From assembly GCF_014805685.1 (NCBI RefSeq), contig NC_060884.1, forward strand, positions 11,067,356 through 11,131,355: DNA of 64,000 nt, read 5' to 3'. The notes below the pieces were generated by a model. The model worked only from the letters and a program-made list of their open reading frames with translations. It ran no database searches and was not told the DNA's origin. The stretch is from Silurus meridionalis. Its lineage: Eukaryota; Chordata; Actinopteri; Siluriformes; Siluridae. A program made the translations under genes and the position numbers. Shown here piece by piece: positions 21,060-31,769 of the stretch (its first letter is position 1; every line of letters starts with the position of its first letter).

Positions 21060-22120
21060 GGCAATATTCTACCACTACTATGCTGATGACTCTCAATATA
21101 CATCTCCTTTCCTCCCATCGGTCTCCCATATGTCCTGCTGATCTATCATCATAGATGGAAGCTTATCATTTAAACCTGATTCTAGCAAAATGGAGTGATG
21201 CTTTCCTATGTCACAAGTGATCTCCCTAGACAACTCTCAAATCTCAAATCTTACCTTACATTGCTAAAAGTGACATGCTCATGCTTGTTTCTGGTTCATT
21301 CAAAATCTGCTATTTCTATCCTCAAAGGGCCTTCATGTACTTGTTCAGTCCCTTGTCATTTCGAAATTGGTCTACTGTAACTTGGCCCCTGGCAGGTCAA
21401 TCTTTGAATGCCATACCACCTGATCCAGAATCCAGCTGCACCATTTGTTTTTCACACTATCCATCGGCTTAGTGTAGCCATTGCATTCAATTTAAAAACA
21501 AAGCCAAAATGGAACAGCTCCCACCTATACTTATCATACCTTGCTCTGCACCAGGCTCCCTCTGATCCCTTAACCATGCTTGATTGGACCCAAAATGATT
21601 TGAAATTAGGCTCTACATTTTTCTGTCACCTAGGTCATAGAATAAACTTCCCAATGGCTGTCTTAACAGCTAATTTACTGGCTGTATTACAATTATGACT
21701 AAAGACCTCCCTCTTCACTAGGCACATAAAGTAGCACATTTTATGCTAAGTATAAAGGTCTGTAATGGTAATTTTCATACTGTACAAACCTCCCAAACAG
21801 GATTTTTAGAATGATGTCACAATTGGAACATGACCAATGTGTTTATTAATAAGGACTTTTGTAAGTTCTTTAAGTGACAAACCCTCTTTAATTTTGTGGA
21901 TGTGCCTACATTTTTAGAACAAATTTACCTGGCACAAAAAAATATTGTACTGCTCGAGAAGGCCAACATTTTACTACCTGAGGCTTAATTTATATTCCAT
22001 AATTTATTATAGCATTTTCATCTCTTCCCAAGTGTAGATACAATAAGCTGCATGTTGATATATTAGTCTCTGTAAGCCACTCAAATTGTCCTTGCCCAAG
22101 GCCTTATATAAATGCTGCAT
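21060..22120 (+). pseudogene. Heavily decayed L2-like LINE remnant
   Basis: TACTATGCTGATGACTCTCAA (21077-21097) translates as YYADDSQ, a reverse transcriptase active site. Further on, VQSLVISKLVYCN (about 21340-21375) corresponds to [11 protein letters not shown] of the copy at 19699-20640. Many stops and frameshifts separate these. A degenerate GTAAGCCACTCAAATTGTCCTTG motif near 22072 resembles the family's 3' end. It is much older than its neighbour. Confidence 0.5.
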
Positions 22121-22823
22121 CCTTTATATTCTCTATGTAGAAAATGATTTCAATGCTTGTTTAATTAGGGTAAAAGTCATATTCCCTCCTAAGCACTATC
22201 CCTATTTGTGACTGCCATGGCTTATGGCTGTGATATTACTTTGTCAAAGTCCACATCTAATTCTGAAATGAAGTAGCACAAACAAATATAGTTTTAACCT
22301 TGCTTGGCAAGAGAAATAACAGCACGTTCTTTAGCTTTTTGTTAACAGCTATCGGGATTTGGGAAAGAATACAGATTGAAAATATCATTCCTGGTGTTTT
22401 TTTGGTAAAGCTTGTTGAGGCACTTAATTTAGTAATGAGATGATGTATTACTCTGTAAAAGCTGTTTTTGAGGAAGTCAAATCAGAAGTTGTCAAATGTG
22501 GATCAAATATGTCTCAGTAAAGAAACATACTGTACCATGCTTACCGGTGTTTAACTTCTTTCGTCAGTGAAATCAAATATGTAAGCCATGTCCAAGTTCC
22601 ATTACTTCTTAAAAAAACAAAACAAACAAACAAAAAAAAACACTTACACACTAAATGCACTGTGCCATTGAGAATTGTGAGACAAGTTGGCAAAAAAACA
22701 TAAGAGAAAAGAGTTTTGCCAGATTACCACAATCTCCAAACTGAGATCTGTTCCCTTCTCATGTGCTTGTTCTCATTTGTTAATCTGGAAGATGTGTTCA
22801 CCCAAATCTAACAATTATTGTTA
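22121..22823. other. Gene-free AT-rich stretch
   Basis: No recognisable coding sequence or repeat family. Confidence 0.5.
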
Positions 22824-22837
22824 CACACACACACAAG

Positions 22838-22876
<39 letters not shown>
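22824..22876. repeat. (CA)n microsatellite
   Basis: CA run with a short AAGCACGC interruption. Confidence 0.95.
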
Positions 22877-22880
<4 letters not shown>

Positions 22881-23023
22881 TCTTATATGGTACCCATCTT
22901 TTCTTAATATGTGTGTATTTGCCTGTGCATCTGTGGCCAAGGTCATACAATATAACCTCTCTAGGTTATAGGGGAACATCTCTAGGTTACGTATGTAACC
23001 CTAGTTCCCTGAGAGAACGAGAC

Positions 23024-23177
23024 GCTGCGTCGAAACGCTTTGGGAACGCACCTGAGTGTTCATGCTCTGAATAACGTGTGTAATCAGTCAAAAATTGGAC
23101 GCTGGCCGTCACCGATGAGGTGACTTCACGACCAGGAGTATAAAACGCATATGAGAGAAGCCAGCGGCAGCTTCTGT
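23024..23177 (+). repeat. DIRS-2 left ITR (3' side of the element)
   Basis: It is the inverse of 27034-27186 with a few mismatches by eye. Its CRE has decayed to TGACTTCA (about 23120-23127), whereas the other ITR keeps TGACGTCA. A TATA box (GTATAAAACGC) is retained at about 23138. Confidence 0.9.
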
Positions 23178-23220
23178 AAGGGAGAAGAAAGCGCCGCAGG
23201 GACGGCGGAGGTGTGGCACA

Positions 23221-23325
23221 GAGACGCAGCGTCTCGTTCCCTCAGGGAACTAGGGTTACATACGTAACCTAGAGACGTTCCCCTTTCAGGAACTAGAGCT
23301 GCGTCGAAACGCTTTGGGAACGAGT
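23221..23325 (+). repeat. DIRS-2 internal complementary region
   Basis: About 23224-23277 is the reverse complement of the left outer end (22979-23030), and 23278-23322 is the reverse complement of the right outer end (about 27160-27208). The GGTTACATACGTAACC near-palindrome at about 23254 is the inverse of that at 22986. This is the circularisation template in the DIRS model. Confidence 0.9.
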
Positions 23326-23377
23326 GTCCATTCACGCCAGACTGCCCAGACCCTGCCCAGTGTGTATGTGACCACAG

Positions 23378-24766
23378 CTAGAGGAGGACCGAGGGGCCAG
23401 GAGTGGCACTGCGGTCCAGGTTATAGAACCGCACAAAGGTCAGTGGGGCGGACCAACCAGCATCGTCACATATGTCTTGGGGGGGAACTCCAGAGGACCA
23501 AGACTTAGACGCAGCCACATTCCGGGTGGAGTGAGCTCTGACCCCGAAGGGAGCGGGGCGACCAGAGGACTTATAAGATGACGTGATAGCGTCAACAATC
23601 CACCTGCTCAGAGTCTGCTTATTAGCAGGCAAGCCTCTTTTGGGAGGGCCTTAGCAGACAAACAGCTGATGGGACCTTCTCCAAAGACCCGTCCTGCGGA
23701 CGTAAGTGTCCAGAGCATGCACCGGGCAGAGCCGGTTAAGCTTCTCCTGGTCTGGGGCCTGAAATGGAGGAGGATAGAAAGCCTGTAGCCTAACGGGCCG
23801 TGGGACGACCGAGGGCACCTTGGGGATGTAACCCGTACGGGGGTAAAGGAGGGCACCAGCCATACCTGGGGTAAACTCCAGGAAGGAGGGGGCCATAGAG
23901 AGGGCCTGCAGGTCCCCCACTCTTTTTATAGAGCAGATGGCCAACAAGAATGCGGTTTTGATAGAAAGGTGCCTCCAAGATGCCTCGGCTAGAGGCTCGA
24001 AGGGGGGCTCAGAAAGGGCCCCCAAGACGACGGCCAGGTCCCACCCAGGCACTCTAGGCCGTAACGGGGGCCTCAGCCTCCGGGTGCCGCGGAGAAAACG
24101 CGTCACAAAGGGGTCTCTGCCCAGAGATTGCCCGGCCACAGGGGCATGATTGGCCGAAATGGCAGATGCGTAGACTTTTAGGGTGGACGGAGCCAACCCC
24201 TTGGCGAACTGTCCCTGGAGAAAATCCAGCAATGAACCAACTGGGCAGTGGACTGGATCCAGCCGGTGGTGCTCACACCACGAGCAGAACAGATGCCACC
24301 TGGCGGCATACAACCTCCAAGTGGAGGGAGCTCTGGAGTGTAGAATGGTCTCTACCACCTCGGTGGAGAGACCATAACCTCGGAGCCGTGCCCCCTCAGG
24401 GGCCACAGCCTCCACAGCTCCGGGCGGGGGTGAAATATGGCACCACCTAGCTGAGAAAGGAGGTCCTTCCTCAGAGGAATCTCCCATGAAGGGTGCTCGA
24501 GGAGAGCCACCAAGTCCGCAAACCATGGTTTGCGCGGCCACCTTGGAGCTACCAGGAGGAGACTGACTCCATCCCAGTGAACTCTCTCCAGAACTCCCGG
24601 AAGCAGCGCGACGGAGGGAAAAGCGTACGGATGCAGCCTCGGCCACGCCTGAGACATAGCATCCAGCCCCAGAGGGGCCAGAGGCGTAAGGGAGAACCAG
24701 AGGGGACAGTGCGACGTCTCTCGAGACGCAAACAGATCCACCTGGGCTCTTCCGAATTTCTCCCAA
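23378..24766 (-). pseudogene. DIRS-2 tyrosine recombinase, single in-frame stop
   Basis: The frame runs from 24766 to 23378 with one TAA at 23651-23653 (codon 372). It starts 415 bp inside the end of the reverse transcriptase frame, as usual for DIRS. Residues about 130-235 are the core-binding domain (LHSRAPSTWRLYAARW, CEHHRLDPVHCPVG, LAPSTLKVYASAISA). The catalytic part has R282 (ICSIKRVGDLQALS). Beyond the stop come H412-x-x-R415 (RAHSTRNVAA) and the nucleophile Y448 in FVRFYNLD. The whole catalytic set is therefore legible, but the stop removes the last three residues from the product. It would integrate circular element DNA without a target duplication. Confidence 0.93.
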
Positions 24767-26751
24767 ACCTGTTTCACCACATCAGGGTGGAGCCGCCATT
24801 CCCCGGGCCTCAACCCCTGCCTCGACAGGGCGTCTGTTGCCTCGTTCAACCGGCCTGGGATGTAAACCGCCCTCACAGAGAGGGGTTTCCCCTGGGCCCA
24901 AAGGAGGACCTGGTGCGCCAGCCTGCACAGGGGGCGTGAGCGCAGACCTCCTTGATGGTTGATGTAAGAGACCACCGAAGTGTTGTCCGTACGGACCAAC
25001 ATGTGGTGACCTCTGAGGTCTGAGAGGAAATGCTTCAAAGCTAGAAGCACGGCCAGCATCTCTAGGCAATTGATGTGCCACAGTAGATGGGGCCCCTCCC
25101 ACAGACCTCTGGCGGAGTGACCACTCATGACCGCTCCCCACCCCGTGAGGGACGCATCCGTCGTTAGCATTAAGCGACGACCGGGGACTCCCATCACAGG
25201 GCCTAGAGATAGGAACCGGGGGTCTCTCCAAACATCTAAGGCACGTAGGCATCGCCGTGTGACCTTGATGGTACGGAGCGGATTGCCCCCCCGTGAGAAC
25301 CCGCGGGTCCTGAGCCACCACTGAAGGGGCTTCATGTACAGCAGGCCAAGTGGAATCACACTGGACGCAGCTGCCATAAGCCCTAGCAGTTTCTGGAACT
25401 GCTTGACAGTGAGAGGCTGCCCTTCTTTGACCTTCCCGACGGCCGCAAGGATGGCCACAACGTGGGCAGGAGAAAGCTGCGCACGCAAAGTAGTCGAAAC
25501 CCATATGACACTGAGATAGGTGGTTCTCTGTAAAGGAGAAAGCACACTCTTCCCGGCGTTCAGCCGAAACCTCAAAGCCTTCATGTGGGCGAGAACGACA
25601 TCTCGATGCCGGACCGCCAGCTGCTCTGACTGAGCTAGGATCAACCAATCGTCGATGTAGTTGAGGATGCGGATGCCCTGAGACCTCAGGGGAACCAGAG
25701 CCGCATCCACACATTTCATGAAGGTACGGTGTGAAAGGGCAAGGCCAAATGGAAGAACCCGAAACTGGTAAGCTTCGGCCCTGAAAGCGAACCTCAGGAA
25801 CCTCCTGTGAGAAGGTAGGACGGACACATGAAAGTACGCGTCTCTTAGATCCACCGTGACAAACCAGTCCTCGGATCTAATTTGAAGCACGACCTGCTTG
25901 AGGGTCAGCATCTTGAACCTGAGTCGCATGAGAGAGCGGTTCAGCTGACGTAGATCTAAAATAGGACGCAACCCACCGTCCTTCTTGGGAACTATGAAGT
26001 GTCGGCTGTAGAACCCGAACTCCCGTTCTGATGGAGGGACCACCTCGATGGCCCTCTTCCTCAGGAGAGTATCTACTTCCTGTTCCATGACCAGAGCCTG
26101 CTGTCGTCCCACCAGAGTGAGAAGAACCCCATGAAAACGGGGCGGAGGAGACCCGAACTGAATCGAGTAACCCCGCTCTACAGTACACAGGACCCATCGA
26201 GACACATCTGGGAGAGCTTTCCAAGCTCCCAGAAAATGCCTCAGGGGTATCAGCCGCTCGAGACTGACCTCCGGAACGCCCAGAGCCAGGGCCGCACCCT
26301 GAGACGGTTTTAGGGGAGGCGAGATCTCCCGGACCACAGCGATGCTGGGTGGAGACCAAGGACAGAGAGCTCGCTGGAGCTGGCCGCGCCCTGAAGCACC
26401 GAGGGTGGCAGGGTTAACGGACCAGGTCCCTGAGTTATATCGAGCTTGGCAACGGCACGTGTTACAACCTCCGTAAGCTCCTCGGCTTCCGTATCGCAGC
26501 GCGCGGCCCCACCCCCCCTCCACGGAGAAAGAAAGGCGGAGCCGCATGCGCTCGCGGCAGGGGGAAGAATCCGCCGAAAGGCGTGCTTCCGAATCCTGCG
26601 AGCGAGCGCTAGACAGAGCAGGTGAGGCTGGAGATAGGGAAAAACCCGTCTCGAAACCCTCTGCAAGGTCCATCTGCGAACCCCAGGATCTGGCACGCCG
26701 CTCTGCCTCAGTGAGAGCGGGACCAGACCCGGAAGGAGTTAGAGCACCCAT
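24352..26751 (-). CDS. DIRS-2 reverse transcriptase/RNase H with fused Gag N-terminus
   Basis: An uninterrupted 799-codon frame starting at the ATG at 26749-26751. Residues 1-80 appear to be the start of Gag (MGALTPSGSG, then ALTEAERRARSW). About residues 80-150 are out-of-frame gag remnant. From about 150 it is DIRS polymerase. Reverse transcriptase motifs are FIVPKKDGGLRPILDL (252-267), VDLRDAYFHV (D301) and YIDDWLILA (365-373; YIDD at 25648-25659). RNase H has D532, E564, D589 and D640 (TTDASLTGWGA, LEMLAVLLALK, VRTDNTSVVSYI, NEATDALSR). All catalytic residues are present. It copies element RNA and degrades the template. The gag-to-pol join results from an internal deletion plus a frame change, so this is an open but chimeric frame. 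Activity is untested. Confidence 0.9.
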   Translation of the reverse strand: MGALTPSGSGPALTEAERRARSWGSQMDLAEGFETGFSLSPASPALSSARSQDSEARLSADSSPCRERMRLRLSFSVEGGWGRALRYGSRGAYGGCNTCRCQARYNSGTWSVNPATLGASGRGQLQRALCPWSPPSIAVVREISPPLKPSQGAALALGVPEVSLERLIPLRHFLGAWKALPDVSRWVLCTVERGYSIQFGSPPPRFHGVLLTLVGRQQALVMEQEVDTLLRKRAIEVVPPSEREFGFYSRHFIVPKKDGGLRPILDLRQLNRSLMRLRFKMLTLKQVVLQIRSEDWFVTVDLRDAYFHVSVLPSHRRFLRFAFRAEAYQFRVLPFGLALSHRTFMKCVDAALVPLRSQGIRILNYIDDWLILAQSEQLAVRHRDVVLAHMKALRFRLNAGKSVLSPLQRTTYLSVIWVSTTLRAQLSPAHVVAILAAVGKVKEGQPLTVKQFQKLLGLMAAASSVIPLGLLYMKPLQWWLRTRGFSRGGNPLRTIKVTRRCLRALDVWRDPRFLSLGPVMGVPGRRLMLTTDASLTGWGAVMSGHSARGLWEGPHLLWHINCLEMLAVLLALKHFLSDLRGHHMLVRTDNTSVVSYINHQGGLRSRPLCRLAHQVLLWAQGKPLSVRAVYIPGRLNEATDALSRQGLRPGEWRLHPDVVKQVWEKFGRAQVDLFASRETSHCPLWFSLTPLAPLGLDAMSQAWPRLHPYAFPSVALLPGVLERVHWDGVSLLLVAPRWPRKPWFADLVALLEHPSWEIPLRKDLLSQLGGAIFHPRPELWRLWPLRGHGSEVMVSPPRW
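26430..26700 (-). pseudogene. DIRS-2 gag remnant in an alternative frame
   Basis: In the frame next to the fused ORF, the minus strand reads EAEELTEVVTRAVAKLDI at about 26435-26490. This is the conserved Gag motif also seen near 30030 and 19240. It is followed at once by sequence from the polymerase N-terminus. The central and C-terminal Gag are therefore deleted here, and a frameshift separates the motif from the Gag start at 26751. Confidence 0.8.
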
Positions 26752-27033
26752 TTAATTGAAAAGAGCCGAGCAAGCGCGGAGCGAGCGCAAAGACATGCGA
26801 GCACAGTGAACACACTCAGCTCCCTCTTCGAGAACCGATCTCGCATGCTCCGCACCCAAGCAAGCAACACACAAGCTGTGCGAATCCCCCCCCGTAATAT
26901 AGCGGGGGCAGGGAGAAACGCACGGCCGAAAACTGTGCTTAATTTTTCCGCTTGCTTTCAATATTTTTTTTTTTTTTTTGAGAGACAATATGACGAACAA
27001 TGTCACACAAACACACAGAGCGCTTTCTGAAAA

Positions 27034-27186
27034 CACAGAAGCTGCCGCTGGCTTCTCTCATATGCGTTTTATACTCCAGGTCGTGACGTCACCTCATCGG
27101 TGACGGCCAGCGTCCAATTTTTGACTGATTACACACGTTATTCAAAGCATGAACACAGGCGCGTTCCCAAAGCGTTTCGACGCAGC
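27034..27186 (-). repeat. DIRS-2 right ITR (5' side of the element)
   Basis: Inverse of 23024-23177. It lies upstream of the coding frame on the minus strand and so should drive the element. A run of Ts at 26964-26980 lies between it and the ATG. Confidence 0.9.
27067..27091 (-). promoter_or_regulatory. CRE plus TATA promoter in the DIRS-2 ITR
   Basis: On the minus strand a perfect CRE (TGACGTCA, 27084-27091) is followed after 10 bp by TATAAAA (27067-27073), pointing into the element. The same pair recurs at 39440-39464 and 60749-60774 with the same spacing, which supports selection on the arrangement. The use of CREB/ATF factors is an inference from the motif. Confidence 0.65.
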
Positions 27187-27208
27187 TCGAGTTCCTGAAA
27201 GGGAAATG

Positions 27209-29115
27209 AGTTTTTGCTGTAAAACAGAAAGTGTTGTTAGAGTTTATTAAATTTAAGGGATTTCATAAGATTTCTGAAGGGATATTCATAACTTTGCTGA
27301 AGCTACCGTAGACTACTATAAACTGTAACATTCCACTAATTCTTTTGTACTCTTCAAGAGGATTTCACTAATTTTCACAAATATTTGACTTTTCTGAAAG
27401 AAAACAGCTGAGGCAGGATTTCATATACAGAGACTGATTTAGGCAAGGAGTGCTAAGCCCTGTCACTTTTCATAGGACAAAAAAAAACCTTTTGGCTTGG
27501 TGCTGGTACTGATAGAGCCATGCTGTTTTAGAGAATGGACAAGTGCCAATTTTCTAATGATTTATCATCTTAAAAGCAGGGTTTATTTTAGTGTAGATCC
27601 TGACACAGTTTATGTCTAATAAACTGATGTTTTTAACATAGTACATTGTATTCTTCTATAAAGTACGTTGTGTTCTAAAAGATTAAATTGTATTCTTAAT
27701 TTTTTGAAACAGATATGTATTTTTGAAGATATTGGAAGGAGTCTTCATCATCCACATTCTTCAACAGAAGTGAAGCTGTTAATTTAAAAGTTTTCTGTCC
27801 AAAGAAAGCCTTTAGGACACAGGATTAAATTGTGCTTTGCATTTTTGGCCTATTCTTTGCATCATGAATAAAATAATACTGTATCACAAAATCATAATTG
27901 TTACCACTGCTGTGATAAAAGAGAAATAAAACACATTATATGAAAGTAATCAGCTTCGGGGTGGTAATGGTATCACAACACCCTGTAATGTTTCATTACT
28001 TGTTTAGCAGGTAGCATAATAATAGATTGTTGTTATTATAAACAAGAGCAATGGCACAAACACTAAAGAAAATGGTCATTTTAGTCTAGACTGTAGATTA
28101 ATTTAGACTATTATTAATAGTAATTCTCAAGCTCCACATTCTTCATATGTCGCTTAACAAATCCAACATAAAATTATTTATGTTGAATGTAAAAGTGATG
28201 GTAATTACTAATGTGATTTCTGTTCTTTGCACTCATAGATTAGTTTAGGCAGAATAAGTTATTTGAGGTAAATGCCCACTGCTGGTTCACCTAAAAAAAA
28301 AAAAAACCTTAAATCCATGATCAGTGAGTCAAAGACTCTATAATAATAATAGTATGTAAACCTTGAGAGGCCATTAAACATTGTTCTATTTTGTGCACAC
28401 ATGTAACAGGTTTGCACAGTTTAGTTGAATGTAGCTATGGTATACTAAAATGGACTGCATGTACATGTTTTAGCTGCTACATTTGCTACTGATGCAATTA
28501 TTAACTTTAAAAATTAGATTTTTAAAACCTATTTCTAGTTTAGAATAACTTAAGATAACTTGCAATAATTTTTTAGTCCTTTAGACCTTCAAAAATTATT
28601 AGGGTTGCAGTAGTGGGCATTACCCCTGTCTTATCGGTTTTAAATAAGTGTTTTGTTATGTACTATAATGTATAACTATTGCATTCATAAGCCAAGATAT
28701 CTACCTTTTAAACTGCAAAATTTATAATTTTGTATAGATATGGTTAAGCTATTCCTGGAGCATTAGCTTTAGTTTATGTTAAAGAATGACTTTTGATCAT
28801 ACATGTTGTGCTTGTATATATGTAATTTAAAATTGCAAATGGCTCCCAAGTGAGCATATAGTGCACTACATTGAGGCTGTAAGCCATCATTTAATACCCT
28901 GTGTAGTGCAAAGCCATTTGTAATTTCGCTTAAAGTTATTCATTCTGATATTAATCTATAGCATGCTAAATTACTTAGCTGGCCATGTGTTTAACTGAAA
29001 TTGATCTCAGCATGATATCTCAAAAGTGTATTTGTTTGTTGGGGTTATTATTATGATTATGGTAATTATTGTGTTATATGAATATTGTAGCCAAGAAGTG
29101 ATGTGATTACACTTT
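27209..29115. other. Gene-free AT-rich stretch
   Basis: Nothing recognisable as coding, RNA or repeat family. A/T-rich unique sequence with short homopolymers. Confidence 0.55.
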
Positions 29116-30085
29116 GGAATGTCTCCAGGTTATTTATGATGGACCAGGTCGTTGGTGGTGCCGGGGCAGGGTGGGCACTGTGTAATCAGGTGCACCACGC
29201 CTTTTCCCGGAAAAGTCCCCAGAACGTCCCATGTCAGTACTTCTTGGCCTAAGACCTCTTATTGTAAATGACAGTCCTCAGATCTGTAATCTCATGGGGT
29301 TTTGGCCCAGAGCGTCGCACAGGATCTCTAGTGGGGAGAGAACCTCTTTTTGAACCTCCCTATGATGGGAGGCGCTGGGTTGTTTTTGGCAATAGCAATA
29401 GCGTGGGAGAAACTGCCACAATGCCGCCACCTGTTTTTGGCCTCCTGAAACCTAACAATAATATTTATTATTAATTAATAGACCAGTCGGCACCAGAGGG
29501 GCGTCCAACAGCATCCGATAGGGTAAGCTATACTGTAGGTGCCTCTCTGTGGAGGCTAGGGTGGCCATAGACCAGCCAATGGCCATATCTGTCTCTTTAG
29601 TTGCCGTGAAAGCTAAATCCACCATCTCCTGGACCTCCTGGCCACCCGAGATGCCTCCCACACCTAACTCCCACACTGCCATGGTGTGCAGACATGCATC
29701 GGTTTGACCTGCTGAGGTCCTAAGCCTTACCCACTACTGCCGACGTGTTAAGCAGTGTGTTGGTGGGCAGTGTTGGGGTCTTCAGGGATGATGCGACACT
29801 CAAGGAGATATAGCTAGCCAGCGTCTCTCCAACCAGGGGTGCCGAATCATAACCATGCACTTTTAGTTACGTAATTACGTAAACACAGATAGGTCAGGAA
29901 AGAACGGCAGACCCCGACTCGGAGGTTGTGATGTAAGCTGCAGAAAGCGCTCGTCAAGTTTACTGGACAGAGGGGCTTTCTGCTCATAAGCCGGCCAAGC
30001 CAGATCTAGTTTGGCAACGGCACGAGTCACAACCTCTATTAGTTCCTCTACTTTCGGCACTCACTGCGTTTTTTTTAGTGCAGTA
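29116..30085 (-). pseudogene. DIRS gag fragment
   Basis: The minus strand encodes a Gag N-terminal part at 29885-30060 (EELIEVVTRAVAKLDLAWPA, SSKLDERFLQLTSQPP, RGLPFFPDLS). After a divergent stretch comes a Gag C-terminal part at 29500-29680 (VDLAFTATKETDMAIGWSMATLAS, then LLDAPLVPTGLL). A decayed basic tail lies below 29450. A DIRS-like outer-end motif (TCTCCAGGTTATTTATG) lies at 29121. The polymerase and recombinase are absent. This copy preserves gag parts lost from DIRS-2. It has frameshifts and stops, so it is not functional. Confidence 0.8.
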
Positions 30086-30902
30086 TTAAAAAAGATATAA
30101 ATGAGTAAACATACCATTGGTATGGACTTATCCTTGCTACTACTAGATGAACTGATTATAGTTTGCCATTTATCAAAAACATGGCCAATACTGTATTTTA
30201 AGGGCATTTAAATAGTAAAAAGGGCTATTGCTTCGAACTAGACTTAAAATTATAAATCATTTTTAAAATAATTGATGTGTACATTCATGTGTGTGTGCAT
30301 GCGTGTGTGTGTGTGCTTGCAATATAGCAAACTACAGTTTGTTATACTCTGGTTTAATTAGACTGTCATCTAACATTAGTCCCTGTCTATCCTGCTTTCA
30401 TTTTGCTGACAGTGTCTAACATCAGCAGCAAAACTAAACACATAAAACCTCTACATAGCACAGGGTATATATTTGAAATAAACAGCATGGTGTGTACATG
30501 TTCCACATGCAAATTAAATATCCATATAACATGATAGCCTCTCTGCAGTTATTTCTATCTCTACCCTTTTCTACAAAAAGCAAAGATGATGTGATGAGTA
30601 ATATCTCATCTAAATACATGTCTGATTTTACAAACAGATTAATCTTCTGTTAAAACATTTTCGCTCTATACTTTGTTTATTTTTGTACCCACATAGGGGA
30701 ACAATTTAAGCAGTCAAGCAATATGCTTCAGTATTCTTTAAAAATGTACCTTTTTCATCACCATATTAAATTCCTTTATTTAAGGAAGAAAATAGTCAAT
30801 TAAAAGAGCACACTCTCTCGTGCTACACTTCTGTGCTATATGCAATTATATCATTACATAAATTCGCAAAGTAATAATGTGATATCAACTTGCAAATACA
30901 GT

Positions 30903-30907
<5 letters not shown>
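30086..30907. other. Gene-free AT-rich stretch
   Basis: No coding or repeat family recognised; a short GT-rich patch lies at about 30288-30315. Confidence 0.5.
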
Positions 30908-30968
<61 letters not shown>

Positions 30969-31103
30969 AATAATATCCATATATAATTCCACATGTGTTA
31001 ATTCATAGTTTTGATGCCTTCAGTGTGACTCTACAATTTTCATAGTCATGAAAATAAAGAAAACTCTTTGAATGAGAAGGTGTGTCCAAACTTTTGGTCT
31101 GTA

Positions 31104-31180
<77 letters not shown>
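30908..31180. repeat. Two (AT)n microsatellites around a DNA-transposon end fragment
   Basis: AT arrays at 30908-30962 and about 31112-31180 flank 30980-31107. The flanked segment, read in reverse from CACAGTACAGACC, contains CCAAAAGTTTGGACACACC, a terminal sequence I associate with a widespread fish Tc1/mariner-type repeat. Only about 130 bp remain and no transposase is present. The family assignment is from memory and moderately secure. Confidence 0.55.
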
Positions 31181-31186
<6 letters not shown>

Positions 31187-31241
31187 TAGATTAGATTAGA
31201 TTCAACTTTATTGTCATTACAAATGTACAAGTACAAGGCAA

Positions 31242-31390
31242 CTGTCAGGGATTCCCCTGCCACGCCCCTCTCAGTAGCTGTCAGGGATTCCCCTGCCACG
31301 CCCCTCTCAGTAGCTGTCAGAGATGCACCCTGCCACGCCCCTCTCAGTAGCTGTCAGAGATGCACCCTGCCACGCCCCCTCAGTAACTGA
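31242..31390. repeat. 36-37-bp tandem repeat in the LTR U3 region
   Basis: Four units starting at 31242, 31278, 31314 and 31351, each with CTGTCAG, then CCTGCCACGCCCC and TCAGTAG. The first two units differ from the last two at GGGATTC versus AGATGCA. The CCACGCCC core is GC-box/KLF-like. Confidence 0.9.
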
Positions 31391-31769
31391 CAGTTCCTCG
31401 TTATTCATTGCCTGCCAGGATCACCGACAGCTGTGGCTCGTTAAGGACTAGACTATATAAACTCACGTTCTCGAGTCACAGGCTGTCGGTTCTTAAAGTG
31501 TCATGCTGGTCACTTCGCGACTGCCTGCCTTCCCGGTGGTTCTGTTCCCAGGACTCCGTTTCCGCGTTGGCTTACGCGTTGCCGTGGAGTTGCTTTCAGT
31601 TCAGGTTTTGTTTTCCGTTGGACATTTGCTTTCGTTTTGGATTACTCGTCTCGAGCGGATATCTTAGTTTGCTTTCCTTCGCGGCATGAGAGTGTTTTGT
31701 TTGTTGAACTGTTTTTGTGAATAAAGAACATGATCGAGTTATTTCCGCTTCCGCGTCGTCAGCCTGACA
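31243..31769 (+). mobile_element. Solo LTR of a retrotransposon with 5-bp target duplication
   Basis: The block begins TGTCAGG and ends CCTGACA (inverted ends of TG...CA type). It is flanked by the perfect 5-bp duplication GCAAC (31238-31242 and 31770-31774). Removing it restores the continuous Rex1-type 3' terminus. Inside are four 36-37-bp tandem units at 31242-31390 (U3-like), a TATA box (TATATAA, 31454-31460) and an AATAAA signal at 31720-31725. It carries no genes: recombination between two LTRs would leave this form. A gypsy-type origin is inferred from the end sequence and duplication size. Confidence 0.88.

Larger units (their letters stand above)
22979..27208 (-). mobile_element. DIRS-type retrotransposon, best-preserved copy (DIRS-2)
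   Basis: A complete element on the minus strand with ITRs (23024-23177 and 27034-27186), an ICR (23221-23325), an 800-codon gag/reverse-transcriptase/RNase H frame and an overlapping tyrosine recombinase frame with one stop. The length is about 4.2 kb, shorter than DIRS-1, mainly because most of gag has been deleted. The order ITR, gag remnant, RT-RH, recombinase, ICR, ITR is the standard DIRS layout. It lacks intact Gag and full recombinase, so at best it could move with helpers. Confidence 0.93.

Noticed and set aside
24782..26359. Long minus- and plus-strand frames overlapping the DIRS-2 polymerase
   Set aside because: They are shadows of the 799-codon frame and contain no family motif; the polymerase frame has all catalytic residues.
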